Source of the DNA: a virus
Strand: one strand, 5' to 3'
IMG/VR virus record: IMGVR_UViG_3300024327_000042
Location: 1 to 23,163 of that record
DNA: 23,163 bases
Part shown: positions 1 through 7,237 of the stretch, in pieces
How positions within the stretch are numbered: the first letter of the stretch is position 1
How the letters are laid out: each line of letters opens with the position of its first letter
Translations under genes and position numbers: made by a program
The notes under the pieces: model-generated
Told to the model about the DNA's origin: nothing
What the model saw: only the letters and a program-made list of their open reading frames with translations
Database searches by the model: none

Positions 1-7
1 AAATATT

Positions 8-445
8 ATGGTGTTTTTACCTAGATACGAAAATCCATCTATTGTAGGTGGAACATATGAAGCACTTGTTTTGGTTGTTATGTTATTAGGACTTGGTTTT
101 ATGTTTTGGGAGAGAGGTGGTAGAATTCAAGAAATTGTACTATCCAAAACTAATACTAGGTATGTGCGTTCAGCTACATTGATTGATCTAGTTTATTGTT
201 TTGTTCTGTATTTTTTCAAAGAACTGAATAGCATCCCCATGTCAACTACATTTGTTTTTATGGGAATGTTGGCAGGCAGAGAGCTTGGGATATTGGTTCA
301 CATGGGATATGGAAATCTTACCTATACAAATAGACACAAAAAAGCAATATTCCCCATGTTATATGCCGATTTTCTCCGATTAATGTTAGGATTAACAGTT
401 AGTGTTACTCTAGCATATGGGGTATATTGGTTAAATAGCCTCTAA
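8..445 (+). CDS. Integral membrane protein, possibly PiT-like permease C-terminus
   Basis: The 145 residues are strongly hydrophobic, with likely membrane segments near residues 16-34, 55-70, 76-96 and 122-142. The stretch SIPMSTTFVF (75-84) followed by a Gly-rich segment recalls the 'IPVSTTH' signature near the C-terminal half of PiT-type phosphate permeases; this is a memory-based resemblance and weak. The reading frame stays open from the ATG to the left edge of the window (codons aat, att), so the true start may lie outside and this may be only a C-terminal portion. No Shine-Dalgarno site can be judged because too little upstream sequence is present. The stop codon is the first three bases of an inverted repeat. 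An unrelated phage membrane protein is the main alternative. Confidence 0.7.
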   Translation: MVFLPRYENPSIVGGTYEALVLVVMLLGLGFMFWERGGRIQEIVLSKTNTRYVRSATLIDLVYCFVLYFFKELNSIPMSTTFVFMGMLAGRELGILVHMGYGNLTYTNRHKKAIFPMLYADFLRLMLGLTVSVTLAYGVYWLNSL

Positions 446-467
446 GTCCTTGTAATATAAGGGTTTA
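443..467 (+). repeat. Inverted repeat element, copy 1
   Basis: TAAGTCCTT, a 7-base spacer, then AAGGGTTTA. The arms pair (with G-U pairs in RNA) to make a short hairpin. Its first three bases are the stop codon of the preceding membrane-protein gene. Similar elements lie at 482-506 and 2902-2925, all between a stop codon and the next promoter. Confidence 0.65.
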
Positions 468-490
468 TGGTGAAATATCCATAAGTCCTT
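459..490 (+). other. Hairpin joining repeat copies 1 and 2
   Basis: AAGGGTTTATGG (459-470) and CCATAAGTCCTT (479-490) can form a 12-bp stem, including two G-U pairs, around an 8-base loop. It uses the right arm of repeat copy 1 and the left arm of copy 2, so it competes with the two smaller hairpins. There is no T-run directly after it, so it is not a classical intrinsic terminator. It may shape the 3' end of the upstream transcript or be a protein-binding site. Confidence 0.5.
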
Positions 491-506
491 TATTTACAAG
501 GGTTTA
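482..506 (+). repeat. Inverted repeat element, copy 2
   Basis: TAAGTCCTT, 7-base spacer, AAGGGTTTA: identical arms to copy 1 but a different spacer. It lies 38 bases before the -35 box of the next promoter. Confidence 0.65.
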
Positions 507-544
507 CGACATAGTAGAAATCGTAAATTAATTAAACTTTTTCC

Positions 545-573
545 TTGACTTATCTAGCAGAATTTGCTACAAT
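545..573 (+). promoter_or_regulatory. Promoter P1 (sigma70-like, extended -10)
   Basis: TTGACT (545-550), 17-base spacer, TACAAT (568-573), with TG at 565-566 one base before the -10. It drives the HEXXH/VWA gene at 608, with transcription predicted to begin near 580. The block 535-591 is closely similar without gaps to 2942-2998 (promoter P2), including the 13 transcribed bases TAACAATTGAGAA. Confidence 0.85.
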
Positions 574-607
574 ATACATAACAATTGAGAAACGGAGATT
601 ATACATT

Positions 608-2902
608 ATGGTAAAAATTGAGTCTAAAGAAAAACTTGCAAAACTTCTAGCAATGGAAGATATTGACATCCAGCATCAGCAAGTCAAAACTGCTATGTTT
701 GATGTTAAAAATCGTGTTTTAGTCCTACCTGTTTGGAAAGATATGCCCAACCATTTATATGACCTACTTGTAGGCCATGAAGTTGGTCATGCTCTTTTTA
801 CTCCCAATAGTGAAGAAAAATTGAAAGCTTTAGTTAAGAAATCTTCAATGCATTGTGTTAATGTTGTTGAAGATGCAAGAATTGAAACTTTGATGAAACG
901 AAAATATCCTGGCTTGGTAAAACAATTCTTTAGGGGATATGATTATCTTATTGAAGAAGATTTTTTCGGTTTATCTAAAATGGATATGACAAATATCAAT
1001 TTGCTTGATAAAATCAATCTTCATTTCAAAGTTCCACGAGCAATCGCTGGTATCGTTGAGTTTAATGATATCGAACAATCTTTTATTGATAGAATTGATA
1101 AAATCCGAAAGTTTGACGAGCTTGAAAAAGTTTGTGTTGATATTTGTGATTATATCAAAGAGAATCGCGAAGAGGAAGATGATGAAAATTCTATCTTTGA
1201 TGAAGATTCTTATACGATGGCTGATGAAGAAAATGAGATGGGCGATTTTTCTGATGATGAATCTGATGAAGAGGAAGAGGAAGAAAAAGAAGTTGAATCA
1301 GAATCAGGTGAAGATGAATCAGAAGATGGTGATTCCGAAGAAGATGATGGCACCGAAGATGGTGATTCCGAAGAAGATGATGGCACCGAAGAGGGTGAAG
1401 AAAATTCCGAAGAGAATATAGCTCCCAATTCAACTTCAAATCCTGATTATGAAGAATCTGATAATGAGCCTGATGATTTGAAATCTAAAACATATGAGAA
1501 TGTAGAAGATAATCTAAAAGATTTAGCAAACGTACATGAAAAATTTGAGTATCTAACTATTCCAGAATCTATCAACTATAATAACATTATAGATTATAAG
1601 GATGCTTATAAACCTCTTAATGAGTATTATTCTATTGAGGGTTGGAATTCTTCAAAAGATAAAACTGATAATGTGAATAGAAGCAACCTATATGATTGGC
1701 ATTTCGATGATACTAATTTTGAAGCAAGAGTTGGTGAAATATTCAATAAAGCAAAAGCAACTGTTGCAAAAATTAAAAAAGATTCTATTAAAAATGTTAA
1801 TCACATGGCTATGGAGTTTGAAAGAAAGAAATGTGCTGACATTTACAAACGAACTCTTGTAACTAAAACGGGTGTTTTAGATACTAACAAAATGTTTTCT
1901 GCAAAATATAATGAAGATGTTTTCAGAAAGAATGTTAGAGTGCCAGAAGGTAAAAATCATGGTTTGGTTATGTTCGTTGATTGGTCTGGTTCAATGGCTT
2001 CTAACATGGGTGGTTGTATTAAACAATTGATTGAGTTGGTTCTTTTTTGTAAGAAAGTGAATATTCCTTTTGAGGTTTATTCTTTTACTGATGTTCATGT
2101 AGGTGAAGGTAAAAAACGAACATTTAACTATAGCCATAATGATTTGGCAGTGGATAGTAAAGTTACTTTGAAAAACTATATTTCAAGTCGAATGAGTGTT
2201 AAAGAGTTCAATCAAGCTTTGATAAACATTTGTGTTATTGCAAACTCTTTTCATAGAGGTTATCAGCAGTATCCTATCCCCGTTGAAGATAGTTTAGGAT
2301 ATACACCTTTGAATGGTGCAATACTTGCTTCTGAACATTTGATTAAAGATTTTCAGAAAAATAATAATGTTCAAGAAGTTCATTCTGTTTGGATAACTGA
2401 TGGCGAAGGAAATGATATGAGCCAGAAGTATGATATGGACAAAGGTGTTATAGGTAGTTCTTATGATAAAAAGGTAGTTATTCAAGATAAGAAAATGAAG
2501 AAAAATTACAAAATACAGGGACGTAGAACTATGACACCAGAGTTATTCAAACTGGTAAAAGATCGTCTAGGTTGTAATGTAATTGGATTTTTCTTGGATG
2601 GGCAGTTCGGTAAAAAATATCCTATGACTAACTATTATTATCGTGGAAATTTTGGATTGAAAAATGATTTTAGTGCATGGAATAGTAAAGCAAAGAAGGA
2701 TGGTTATTTTATCAAAACTCAAGAGGGTTACGATGAATATTATGTTATCGGAAATGCCCCACAAGTTATTAAGACGGGTGAAATTGAAGAAAAAATGACA
2801 ACCCGAAAAATGGCTACGATTTTCAGTGCAAAATCGACAGAATTTCGTAAAAGTCGAGTGATTTTGTCAAGATTTATTGATTTAATTACAAAAAAGTTGT
2901 AA
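608..2902 (+). CDS. Zincin-like HEXXH plus VWA-domain protein (CobT-like)
   Basis: The 764-residue protein starts at the ATG at 608, which follows GGAG (594-597); an in-frame TTG at 545 overlaps the -35 box and is not used. The N-terminal region holds HEVGH (residues 57-61) and then VVEDARIE (86-93), the arrangement of a gluzincin zinc site with a downstream Glu. The latter stretch also resembles the 'EQARVEALG' segment of cobaltochelatase subunit CobT. Residues about 187-271 are highly acidic, with an exact 11-residue repeat. A von Willebrand A domain follows, with a complete metal site: DWSGS (D458, S460, S462), T566 and D598. The next gene encodes a CobS/MoxR-type ATPase, its usual partner. 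In known systems such pairs act as chelatases or as ATPase-driven chaperones that remodel protein complexes. The phage target is unknown. Peptidase activity is an inference from the motif only. Confidence 0.85.
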   Translation: MVKIESKEKLAKLLAMEDIDIQHQQVKTAMFDVKNRVLVLPVWKDMPNHLYDLLVGHEVGHALFTPNSEEKLKALVKKSSMHCVNVVEDARIETLMKRKYPGLVKQFFRGYDYLIEEDFFGLSKMDMTNINLLDKINLHFKVPRAIAGIVEFNDIEQSFIDRIDKIRKFDELEKVCVDICDYIKENREEEDDENSIFDEDSYTMADEENEMGDFSDDESDEEEEEEKEVESESGEDESEDGDSEEDDGTEDGDSEEDDGTEEGEENSEENIAPNSTSNPDYEESDNEPDDLKSKTYENVEDNLKDLANVHEKFEYLTIPESINYNNIIDYKDAYKPLNEYYSIEGWNSSKDKTDNVNRSNLYDWHFDDTNFEARVGEIFNKAKATVAKIKKDSIKNVNHMAMEFERKKCADIYKRTLVTKTGVLDTNKMFSAKYNEDVFRKNVRVPEGKNHGLVMFVDWSGSMASNMGGCIKQLIELVLFCKKVNIPFEVYSFTDVHVGEGKKRTFNYSHNDLAVDSKVTLKNYISSRMSVKEFNQALINICVIANSFHRGYQQYPIPVEDSLGYTPLNGAILASEHLIKDFQKNNNVQEVHSVWITDGEGNDMSQKYDMDKGVIGSSYDKKVVIQDKKMKKNYKIQGRRTMTPELFKLVKDRLGCNVIGFFLDGQFGKKYPMTNYYYRGNFGLKNDFSAWNSKAKKDGYFIKTQEGYDEYYVIGNAPQVIKTGEIEEKMTTRKMATIFSAKSTEFRKSRVILSRFIDLITKKL
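1322..1387 (+). repeat. Perfect 33-bp tandem duplication in acidic linker
   Basis: Two identical 33-base units (1322-1354 and 1355-1387) encode EDGDSEEDDGT twice in the acidic linker of the VWA protein. Perfect nucleotide identity points to a recent slippage duplication; the reading frame is kept. Confidence 0.95.
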
Positions 2903-2925
2903 AATCCTTTGTTTACAAGGACTTA
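2902..2925 (+). repeat. Inverted repeat element, copy 3
   Basis: AAATCCTT, spacer TGTTTAC, AAGGACTTA. The right arm is a better complement of the left arm of copies 1 and 2 than their own right arms. It begins within the stop codon of the VWA gene (2900-2902). A run of eight T (2934-2941) follows eight bases after the stem, so weak terminator function is possible but not convincing. Confidence 0.6.
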
Positions 2926-2951
2926 CAGAGCCATTTTTTTTAACTTTTTCC

Positions 2952-2980
2952 TTGACTTATCTGCTTAGATATGAGATAAT
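2952..2980 (+). promoter_or_regulatory. Promoter P2 (sigma70-like, extended -10)
   Basis: TTGACT (2952-2957), 17-base spacer, GATAAT (2975-2980), with TG at 2972-2973. It is the near-duplicate of P1 at a constant offset of 2407 bases and gives the CobS-like gene and the exported-protein genes their own transcript. Start of transcription is predicted near 2987. Confidence 0.85.
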
Positions 2981-3024
2981 ATACTTAACAATTGAGAATT
3001 AATAAATGATAAGGAGTTTATATT

Positions 3025-4284
3025 ATGACAAACAATGAGATGAAAAAAGAATATTTGGAAAAACTTTCTGAGCTTTTTGGTGAATCTGATTTTACTATTA
3101 AAGAAGCTAAAGAAAAATTTGAAGAATGGGGTTATGGTGAAGTTAAAAAATCAGACGGCAATTTTGGCTCTGGTTGGATTTATGTTCATACGCATGTTCT
3201 ATGTAAAAATAAATCCCCTAATGGTGGTCGTGGTAAGTATTGTATATCTGAATCCTCAGATGTATTAAAAACAGAAGTTAAAAAATCCATTCAAAAAGAT
3301 ATGGATATTATTAATGAGCCTGTTGTTGTTCCAACTCAAAAAGAAGTCCAACCAGCTGTTTTGTCTATGGCAAAGTTGAAATCTTCTATTGTAAATCTTG
3401 TACCTAAAAAAGACCCTCAATATGTAGCATGGGGTCATTTCAAAGATATTAAATCTATTCTTGAATCAAAAATATTTTATCCGATTTTCGTAACTGGATT
3501 ATCAGGTAACGGAAAAACTTCAATGATTCGTGAAGTTTGTGCTAAACTTAAGCGTGATATGGTAAGAGTTAATATTACCGTTGAAACTGATGAGGACGAT
3601 TTGTTAGGTGGCTTTCGTTTGGTAAATGGTGAAACCGTCTGGCAGGATGGCCCATTGGTTGTTGCAATGAAAACTGGTGCGGTTGCATTGATTGATGAGG
3701 TTGATTTGGCTTCTCATAAAATCATGTGTCTTCAACCTATAATGGAAGGTCAACCAATTTATCTCAAAAAGATAAATGAAGTTGTATATCCTGCGGACGG
3801 TTTCAATATTGTTGCTACTGCAAATACAAAAGGTAAAGGTTCTTCTGATGGCCGTTTTATGGGAACGAACATTTTGAATGAAGCATTTCTGGATAGATTT
3901 GCAGCTACATTTTATCAAGAATATCCTACAGTACAATCGGAAACTAAAATTCTTAAAAAGCAGTTTGCTTTGAAAGAAATGAGTGAAGACGATTTTGTTG
4001 ACAAACTTGTTAAATGGGCAGATGTTATCCGCCGTTCCTTCAAAGAAGGTGCTGTTGATGAAATCATTACAACCCGAAGATTGATTGACATTGTAAAAAC
4101 TCACTCAATCTTTAATAACAAAATGAAAGCAATAACACTTTGTTTGGAACGCTTTGACGATGAAACAAAAGAATCATTTGCTGACCTTTATACAAAAGTG
4201 GATGCTGGTGCTTCTTTTGAAGATATTGCAGCTGAAGCTGGTGTTGAAGTTGAAGAAGAAAACACCGAAGAAGTGTCTTTCTAA
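3025..4284 (+). CDS. cobS: CobS/MoxR-like AAA+ ATPase
   Basis: The 419-residue protein has an AAA+ core: Walker A GLSGNGKT (158-165), Walker B ALIDEVD (221-227, with D224 and E225), a sensor-1-like ATANT segment and an ATPase-type NEAFLDRF motif. This layout is that of MoxR-family ATPases such as cobaltochelatase subunit CobS, which is common in T4-like cyanophages and other marine myoviruses. About 150 residues precede the core and begin with a charged helical segment, longer than in a minimal CobS. The start ATG follows AAGGAG (3011-3016). The partner VWA protein lies just upstream and each gene has its own copy of the same promoter, so equal expression is likely. In the absence of a CobN-like subunit here, a chaperone or remodelling role in phage development is as plausible as cobalt insertion. 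Confidence 0.85.
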   Translation: MTNNEMKKEYLEKLSELFGESDFTIKEAKEKFEEWGYGEVKKSDGNFGSGWIYVHTHVLCKNKSPNGGRGKYCISESSDVLKTEVKKSIQKDMDIINEPVVVPTQKEVQPAVLSMAKLKSSIVNLVPKKDPQYVAWGHFKDIKSILESKIFYPIFVTGLSGNGKTSMIREVCAKLKRDMVRVNITVETDEDDLLGGFRLVNGETVWQDGPLVVAMKTGAVALIDEVDLASHKIMCLQPIMEGQPIYLKKINEVVYPADGFNIVATANTKGKGSSDGRFMGTNILNEAFLDRFAATFYQEYPTVQSETKILKKQFALKEMSEDDFVDKLVKWADVIRRSFKEGAVDEIITTRRLIDIVKTHSIFNNKMKAITLCLERFDDETKESFADLYTKVDAGASFEDIAAEAGVEVEEENTEEVSF

Positions 4285-4673
4285 TGTATAAAATAACTTA
4301 CATAATCATATTTCTATTACTTCATAGTCCTGTATATGGATTTGAAAAACAAGATTGTGAGGTAATGGAATATGAGAGTGGCAGTATAACTCTAGGTTTC
4401 AAAGCAGGTGGCCTCTTTTGGGGAATCGGCCCAGAGGTTACATTCGGTAGTCAATCGGGTGTAGTTTGGAGAGATAATCTTCAATACATGGTTGCTGAGT
4501 ATCAAGAATTGTGTTCCCGATATAATACGGGTAGGATTTCTCAATCAAATTATGATAAAGAGATTCAGCTCATTATTCAAAGAAGTAGAAATTTTACTTT
4601 TAAAATGAATGAGATGTTTAGAGTAAAAAAAGAAACATTATTTAATGAAATGGAAAAGGAGATTTTGAAATGA
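4284..4673 (+). CDS. Small exported protein, unknown function
   Basis: The 129-residue product begins with a typical signal peptide: a Lys, a hydrophobic core of about 12 residues, and a likely cleavage site after VYG (residue 19). The mature part has two Cys residues (DCEV and ELCSRY), which could form a periplasmic disulfide, a Gly-rich segment near residues 38-60 and a charged helical C-terminus. The ATG overlaps the TAA of the CobS-like gene (TAATG), indicating translational coupling. I do not recognise a family. It is followed by two LPP20-like exported proteins, and the three probably form one envelope-directed cassette. A role in altering the host surface or envelope is an inference from location only. 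Confidence 0.8.
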   Translation: MYKITYIIIFLLLHSPVYGFEKQDCEVMEYESGSITLGFKAGGLFWGIGPEVTFGSQSGVVWRDNLQYMVAEYQELCSRYNTGRISQSNYDKEIQLIIQRSRNFTFKMNEMFRVKKETLFNEMEKEILK

Positions 4674-5293
4674 AAAACTATATTATGGCATTTACTATGT
4701 TGCTTTTGAGTACCGCTTGTTCAAGTATTCCAACTATTCCAGATACACCTGCACCTAAAGCACTTGCAGAATATAAAGCACCTGATTGGGTATTAAAGGG
4801 TGGTGGAGCATTTACTGATTCAAGAGGTAAAGCATTCTATGGTGTTGGTTCTGCAACTGGTATTAAAAACTATTCACTACAGAGAACGGTCGCAGATGAC
4901 CGAGCTCGTGGTGATTTGGCAAAAGTGTTTGAGTTTTATATTAGTTCTTTGACTAAAGATTATCAAGCTCATACTACTGCTGGTTCTTTTGATAATTCTT
5001 CCGAAGAGCAGAATGCTGAATCTGCATTGAAAGTGGTTGTATCACAAACTATGCGTGGTGTTGTGATTGTTGACCATTTTGAAATTCCAGAACGCCGTGA
5101 GTTTCTATCTCTTGCACGTTTGGACTATGATGCATTTGAGCATAACATTGAAGTTAATGAAACTTTTCAAGAGTTGCCAAAAGAGGTACAGGCAGAAATC
5201 AAAACGCGTGCTGAAAAACTCCATAACGAAATGGAAGCAGAGTCACGCAAACTTGCAAATGGTGATTGTTGGAGTGGTTCTACAAACTGTTAA
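4670..5293 (+). CDS. LPP20-family lipoprotein
   Basis: The 207-residue protein has a lipoprotein signal peptide with lipobox STAC (Cys17), predicting lipid attachment and anchoring in the host envelope. After a Pro-rich linker, the segment APDWVLKGGG, a GVGSA stretch and an Arg/Ala/Glu-rich helix match the general layout of LPP20-family proteins, which include the Vibrio motility lipoprotein FlgP. The start ATG overlaps the previous stop (ATGA) and is preceded by AAGGAG. Its neighbour downstream begins with a related domain (PAPDWVLGRG), so the two are probably diverged duplicates or partners. LPP20-type lipoproteins are unusual in phages. Possible roles are exclusion of superinfecting phage or modification of the outer membrane, without direct evidence. 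Confidence 0.8.
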   Translation: MKNYIMAFTMLLLSTACSSIPTIPDTPAPKALAEYKAPDWVLKGGGAFTDSRGKAFYGVGSATGIKNYSLQRTVADDRARGDLAKVFEFYISSLTKDYQAHTTAGSFDNSSEEQNAESALKVVVSQTMRGVVIVDHFEIPERREFLSLARLDYDAFEHNIEVNETFQELPKEVQAEIKTRAEKLHNEMEAESRKLANGDCWSGSTNC

Positions 5294-5312
5294 TCTAAAA
5301 TAGGAATTGATT

Positions 5313-6527
5313 ATGCGATATCTACTTACATTTATGATGTTGTTTTTTGTCTCAATTGTTGAAGCATCCCCCGCACCTGATTGGGTTTTGGGAAGGGGTC
5401 ATCCTAGTTATGATTCTTCTCAATACCTGATAGGTGTTGGATACTCAAAAGAAAATACTGTATCTGCTAGTGAATCAGCAAGAGCAGAATTGATTAAGAG
5501 TATCCGAGTCAAAGTCAATTCTACTATTAAGGATTATCGTAGCACCGATAAATCGTTCTCCGAAGCTTCCATTAGTTCGGAGAGTGATTTTCTCCTTGAA
5601 GGTTCTCAAATCAAGGATGGCTGGTATGATGAAGACAAAGAGATTTTTTATTCTCTGGTTGTTATTAAACGACAGTTCGTGTTAGATACTCTTTCTGAAA
5701 TGATTAATAATATTGTTTCAAAGAATAGCTTAACTTTAAGACAAGCTGATACGTTCTATAACAATGGTAAGATTATTAAAGCACTTGTATATTATTATGA
5801 TGGTTATGTTGAAAGTTCTAAACTTCTTCCTTACATTCAGACATATAAAAGTGTTATAATAGTACCTAACAATACAGTTTTGGAAACAAATTATAATCTT
5901 TTATTTAAGGAGAAAATTCAGAATATAGTTGAGCATATCCAGTTAGAAAAGATTAGTGGTTCTGTTAAAGATGAAAATGTTTTATTGAATGTTAAAGCTA
6001 CTTACAAGGGAAGAGGGATTGATAATTTTCCAGTTAAGTTTTTTAGTGTTTATAAACATCATGTTGATCGGGTAATCTGCAAGAGTAATGGTTGTCAAAC
6101 CAAAGCTCCTGTAAAGAGTATTCTAAATAAAAACAATAGTATTTTTATCAAAGCAGTTCCTGATTTTAAAACATTTGAAAAGTATTTTACATATAACTTA
6201 ACTCCAAAACTTTTTGGGAGTTTTGATGTTTTGAGTGTATCATTTAAAGATACTTTACAAAATCAAGAAGTTGTTGCTCGTAACAAAAGATACAAAGCAT
6301 TAAATGATGAATTGGACAATAGACAACAGAGAAACTCTGATATATTAGCAGAACGTATGCAAAGAGAAATTGATGATATGAAAGCTAGTGGTTGTGAGGT
6401 TGGTTGTCGTAGGCCACAAGTACCTATTTATGGTAATAGTCCAAGAAGAAGAGGAAGTATTAATTTTAATATTGGTTTCGGTAAAGGTAGAAATCGTGGT
6501 AATATAAACATTGGAAAGGGGTGGTGA
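5313..6527 (+). CDS. Exported protein with N-terminal LPP20-like domain
   Basis: The ATG at 5313 is preceded by AGGA (5302-5305) at good spacing; an in-frame TTG at 5307 is less likely. The 404-residue product has a signal peptide with probable cleavage after VEA (residue 18), no lipobox Cys, and then PAPDWVLGRG plus a GVGYS stretch, the same pattern as the adjacent lipoprotein. The middle (about residues 130-300) looks like a mixed alpha/beta region without a family I recognise. It is followed by a charged helix. The C-terminal 30 residues are rich in Gly, Asn, Arg and Phe (NFNIGFGKGRNRGNINIG), a low-complexity tail suited to surface or nucleic-acid contact. The gene ends inside the ribosome-binding region of the next gene. 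It is likely a periplasmic or outer-membrane partner of the lipoprotein. Confidence 0.8.
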   Translation: MRYLLTFMMLFFVSIVEASPAPDWVLGRGHPSYDSSQYLIGVGYSKENTVSASESARAELIKSIRVKVNSTIKDYRSTDKSFSEASISSESDFLLEGSQIKDGWYDEDKEIFYSLVVIKRQFVLDTLSEMINNIVSKNSLTLRQADTFYNNGKIIKALVYYYDGYVESSKLLPYIQTYKSVIIVPNNTVLETNYNLLFKEKIQNIVEHIQLEKISGSVKDENVLLNVKATYKGRGIDNFPVKFFSVYKHHVDRVICKSNGCQTKAPVKSILNKNNSIFIKAVPDFKTFEKYFTYNLTPKLFGSFDVLSVSFKDTLQNQEVVARNKRYKALNDELDNRQQRNSDILAERMQREIDDMKASGCEVGCRRPQVPIYGNSPRRRGSINFNIGFGKGRNRGNINIGKGW

Positions 6528-6529
6528 TT

Positions 6530-7237
6530 ATGGCTAGAGAGATGTTGAAGTTGAGAAAAGGTGATTCTGCTATTATGATTAAAACAGATGGTTCAATCGA
6601 ATTAGCAGGAACGGATAATAAACCTTTGATGGATGATAAGGGAATGATTTCTCCTATCATTTTGTTTGCAGCTGCATGGGCAAAGAAAGATCAGAAAGTT
6701 ATTGCACATTTGGTTGATAATTTTAAGAATACGGTGCGTGAGGGTTATTTCGGTGCAGATGCCCAAAATGATTTGAAGAGTATGGAAGTTGAAGCAGCAA
6801 AACAAAAGTTACAAGCTGCTTCTGGTGCAGTAACTACAGAACAACCAAAAATTGAACCTAATATCTCACCAGAGGAACACGCAAAACAAAAAAAAGAAGA
6901 AGAAATATTAGAACAAATTGCAGCAGCTGGTCAAGACCCTCAAGTGTTAAGACAGATGGAGGCAATGAAAGCTGGTGCAAAGAAAACTGAAACCTCTGAT
7001 TTTGTAGGACATAAACAACCTGATTTGAAATTAGAAGAAACTTTTGCATATCAGGATGCAACTCCAGAAGAACAGCAAAAAATGAAAATGGAAGAATCAC
7101 TTAAAATTTTAAATGCTTCTGATGCAAAAACACCAGAAGAAGCAAAAAAAGTTTTAGCTGATGCAGCCGAGAAAAAAGAAGAACCTATTGTTGGTAATGT
7201 AACTATTGAAGAGGAGATTGGTAATGAAAATAAGTAA
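6530..7237 (+). CDS. Conserved-type phage protein, 'DSA..DGSIEL' paralogue A
   Basis: I place the start at the ATG at 6530, three bases after the previous stop and behind AAAGGGG; GTG codons at 6521 and 6524 are alternatives. The 235-residue protein has a compact N-terminal domain containing DSAIMIKTDGSIEL, then a helix-rich part, and a long charged, Gln/Glu/Lys/Ala-rich C-terminal half that is probably coiled-coil or disordered. A second gene in the window (15691-16473) has the matching DSALVVRNDGSIEL in a domain of similar length. The family's function is not known to me. It overlaps the sliding-clamp gene by 14 bases, so a role linked to replication or late transcription is plausible from context only. 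Confidence 0.75.
   Translation: MAREMLKLRKGDSAIMIKTDGSIELAGTDNKPLMDDKGMISPIILFAAAWAKKDQKVIAHLVDNFKNTVREGYFGADAQNDLKSMEVEAAKQKLQAASGAVTTEQPKIEPNISPEEHAKQKKEEEILEQIAAAGQDPQVLRQMEAMKAGAKKTETSDFVGHKQPDLKLEETFAYQDATPEEQQKMKMEESLKILNASDAKTPEEAKKVLADAAEKKEEPIVGNVTIEEEIGNENK

Noticed and set aside
1191-1439. Minus-strand and alternate-frame open frames over the acidic repeat
   Set aside because: They arise from the repetitive GAA/GAT codons of the acidic linker and have low-complexity translations.
608-2902. Start of the VWA gene at the in-frame TTG at 545
   Set aside because: That codon is part of the -35 box, and the ATG at 608 has a Shine-Dalgarno site and fits the promoter.
2931-2941. Run of T after repeat copy 3 as an intrinsic terminator
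   Set aside because: The stem is short, has a mismatch and is separated from the T-run by eight bases.
3604-4104. 166-codon minus-strand open frame
   Set aside because: It lies antisense to the Walker A-containing ATPase gene, whose motifs are clear, and has no supporting signals.
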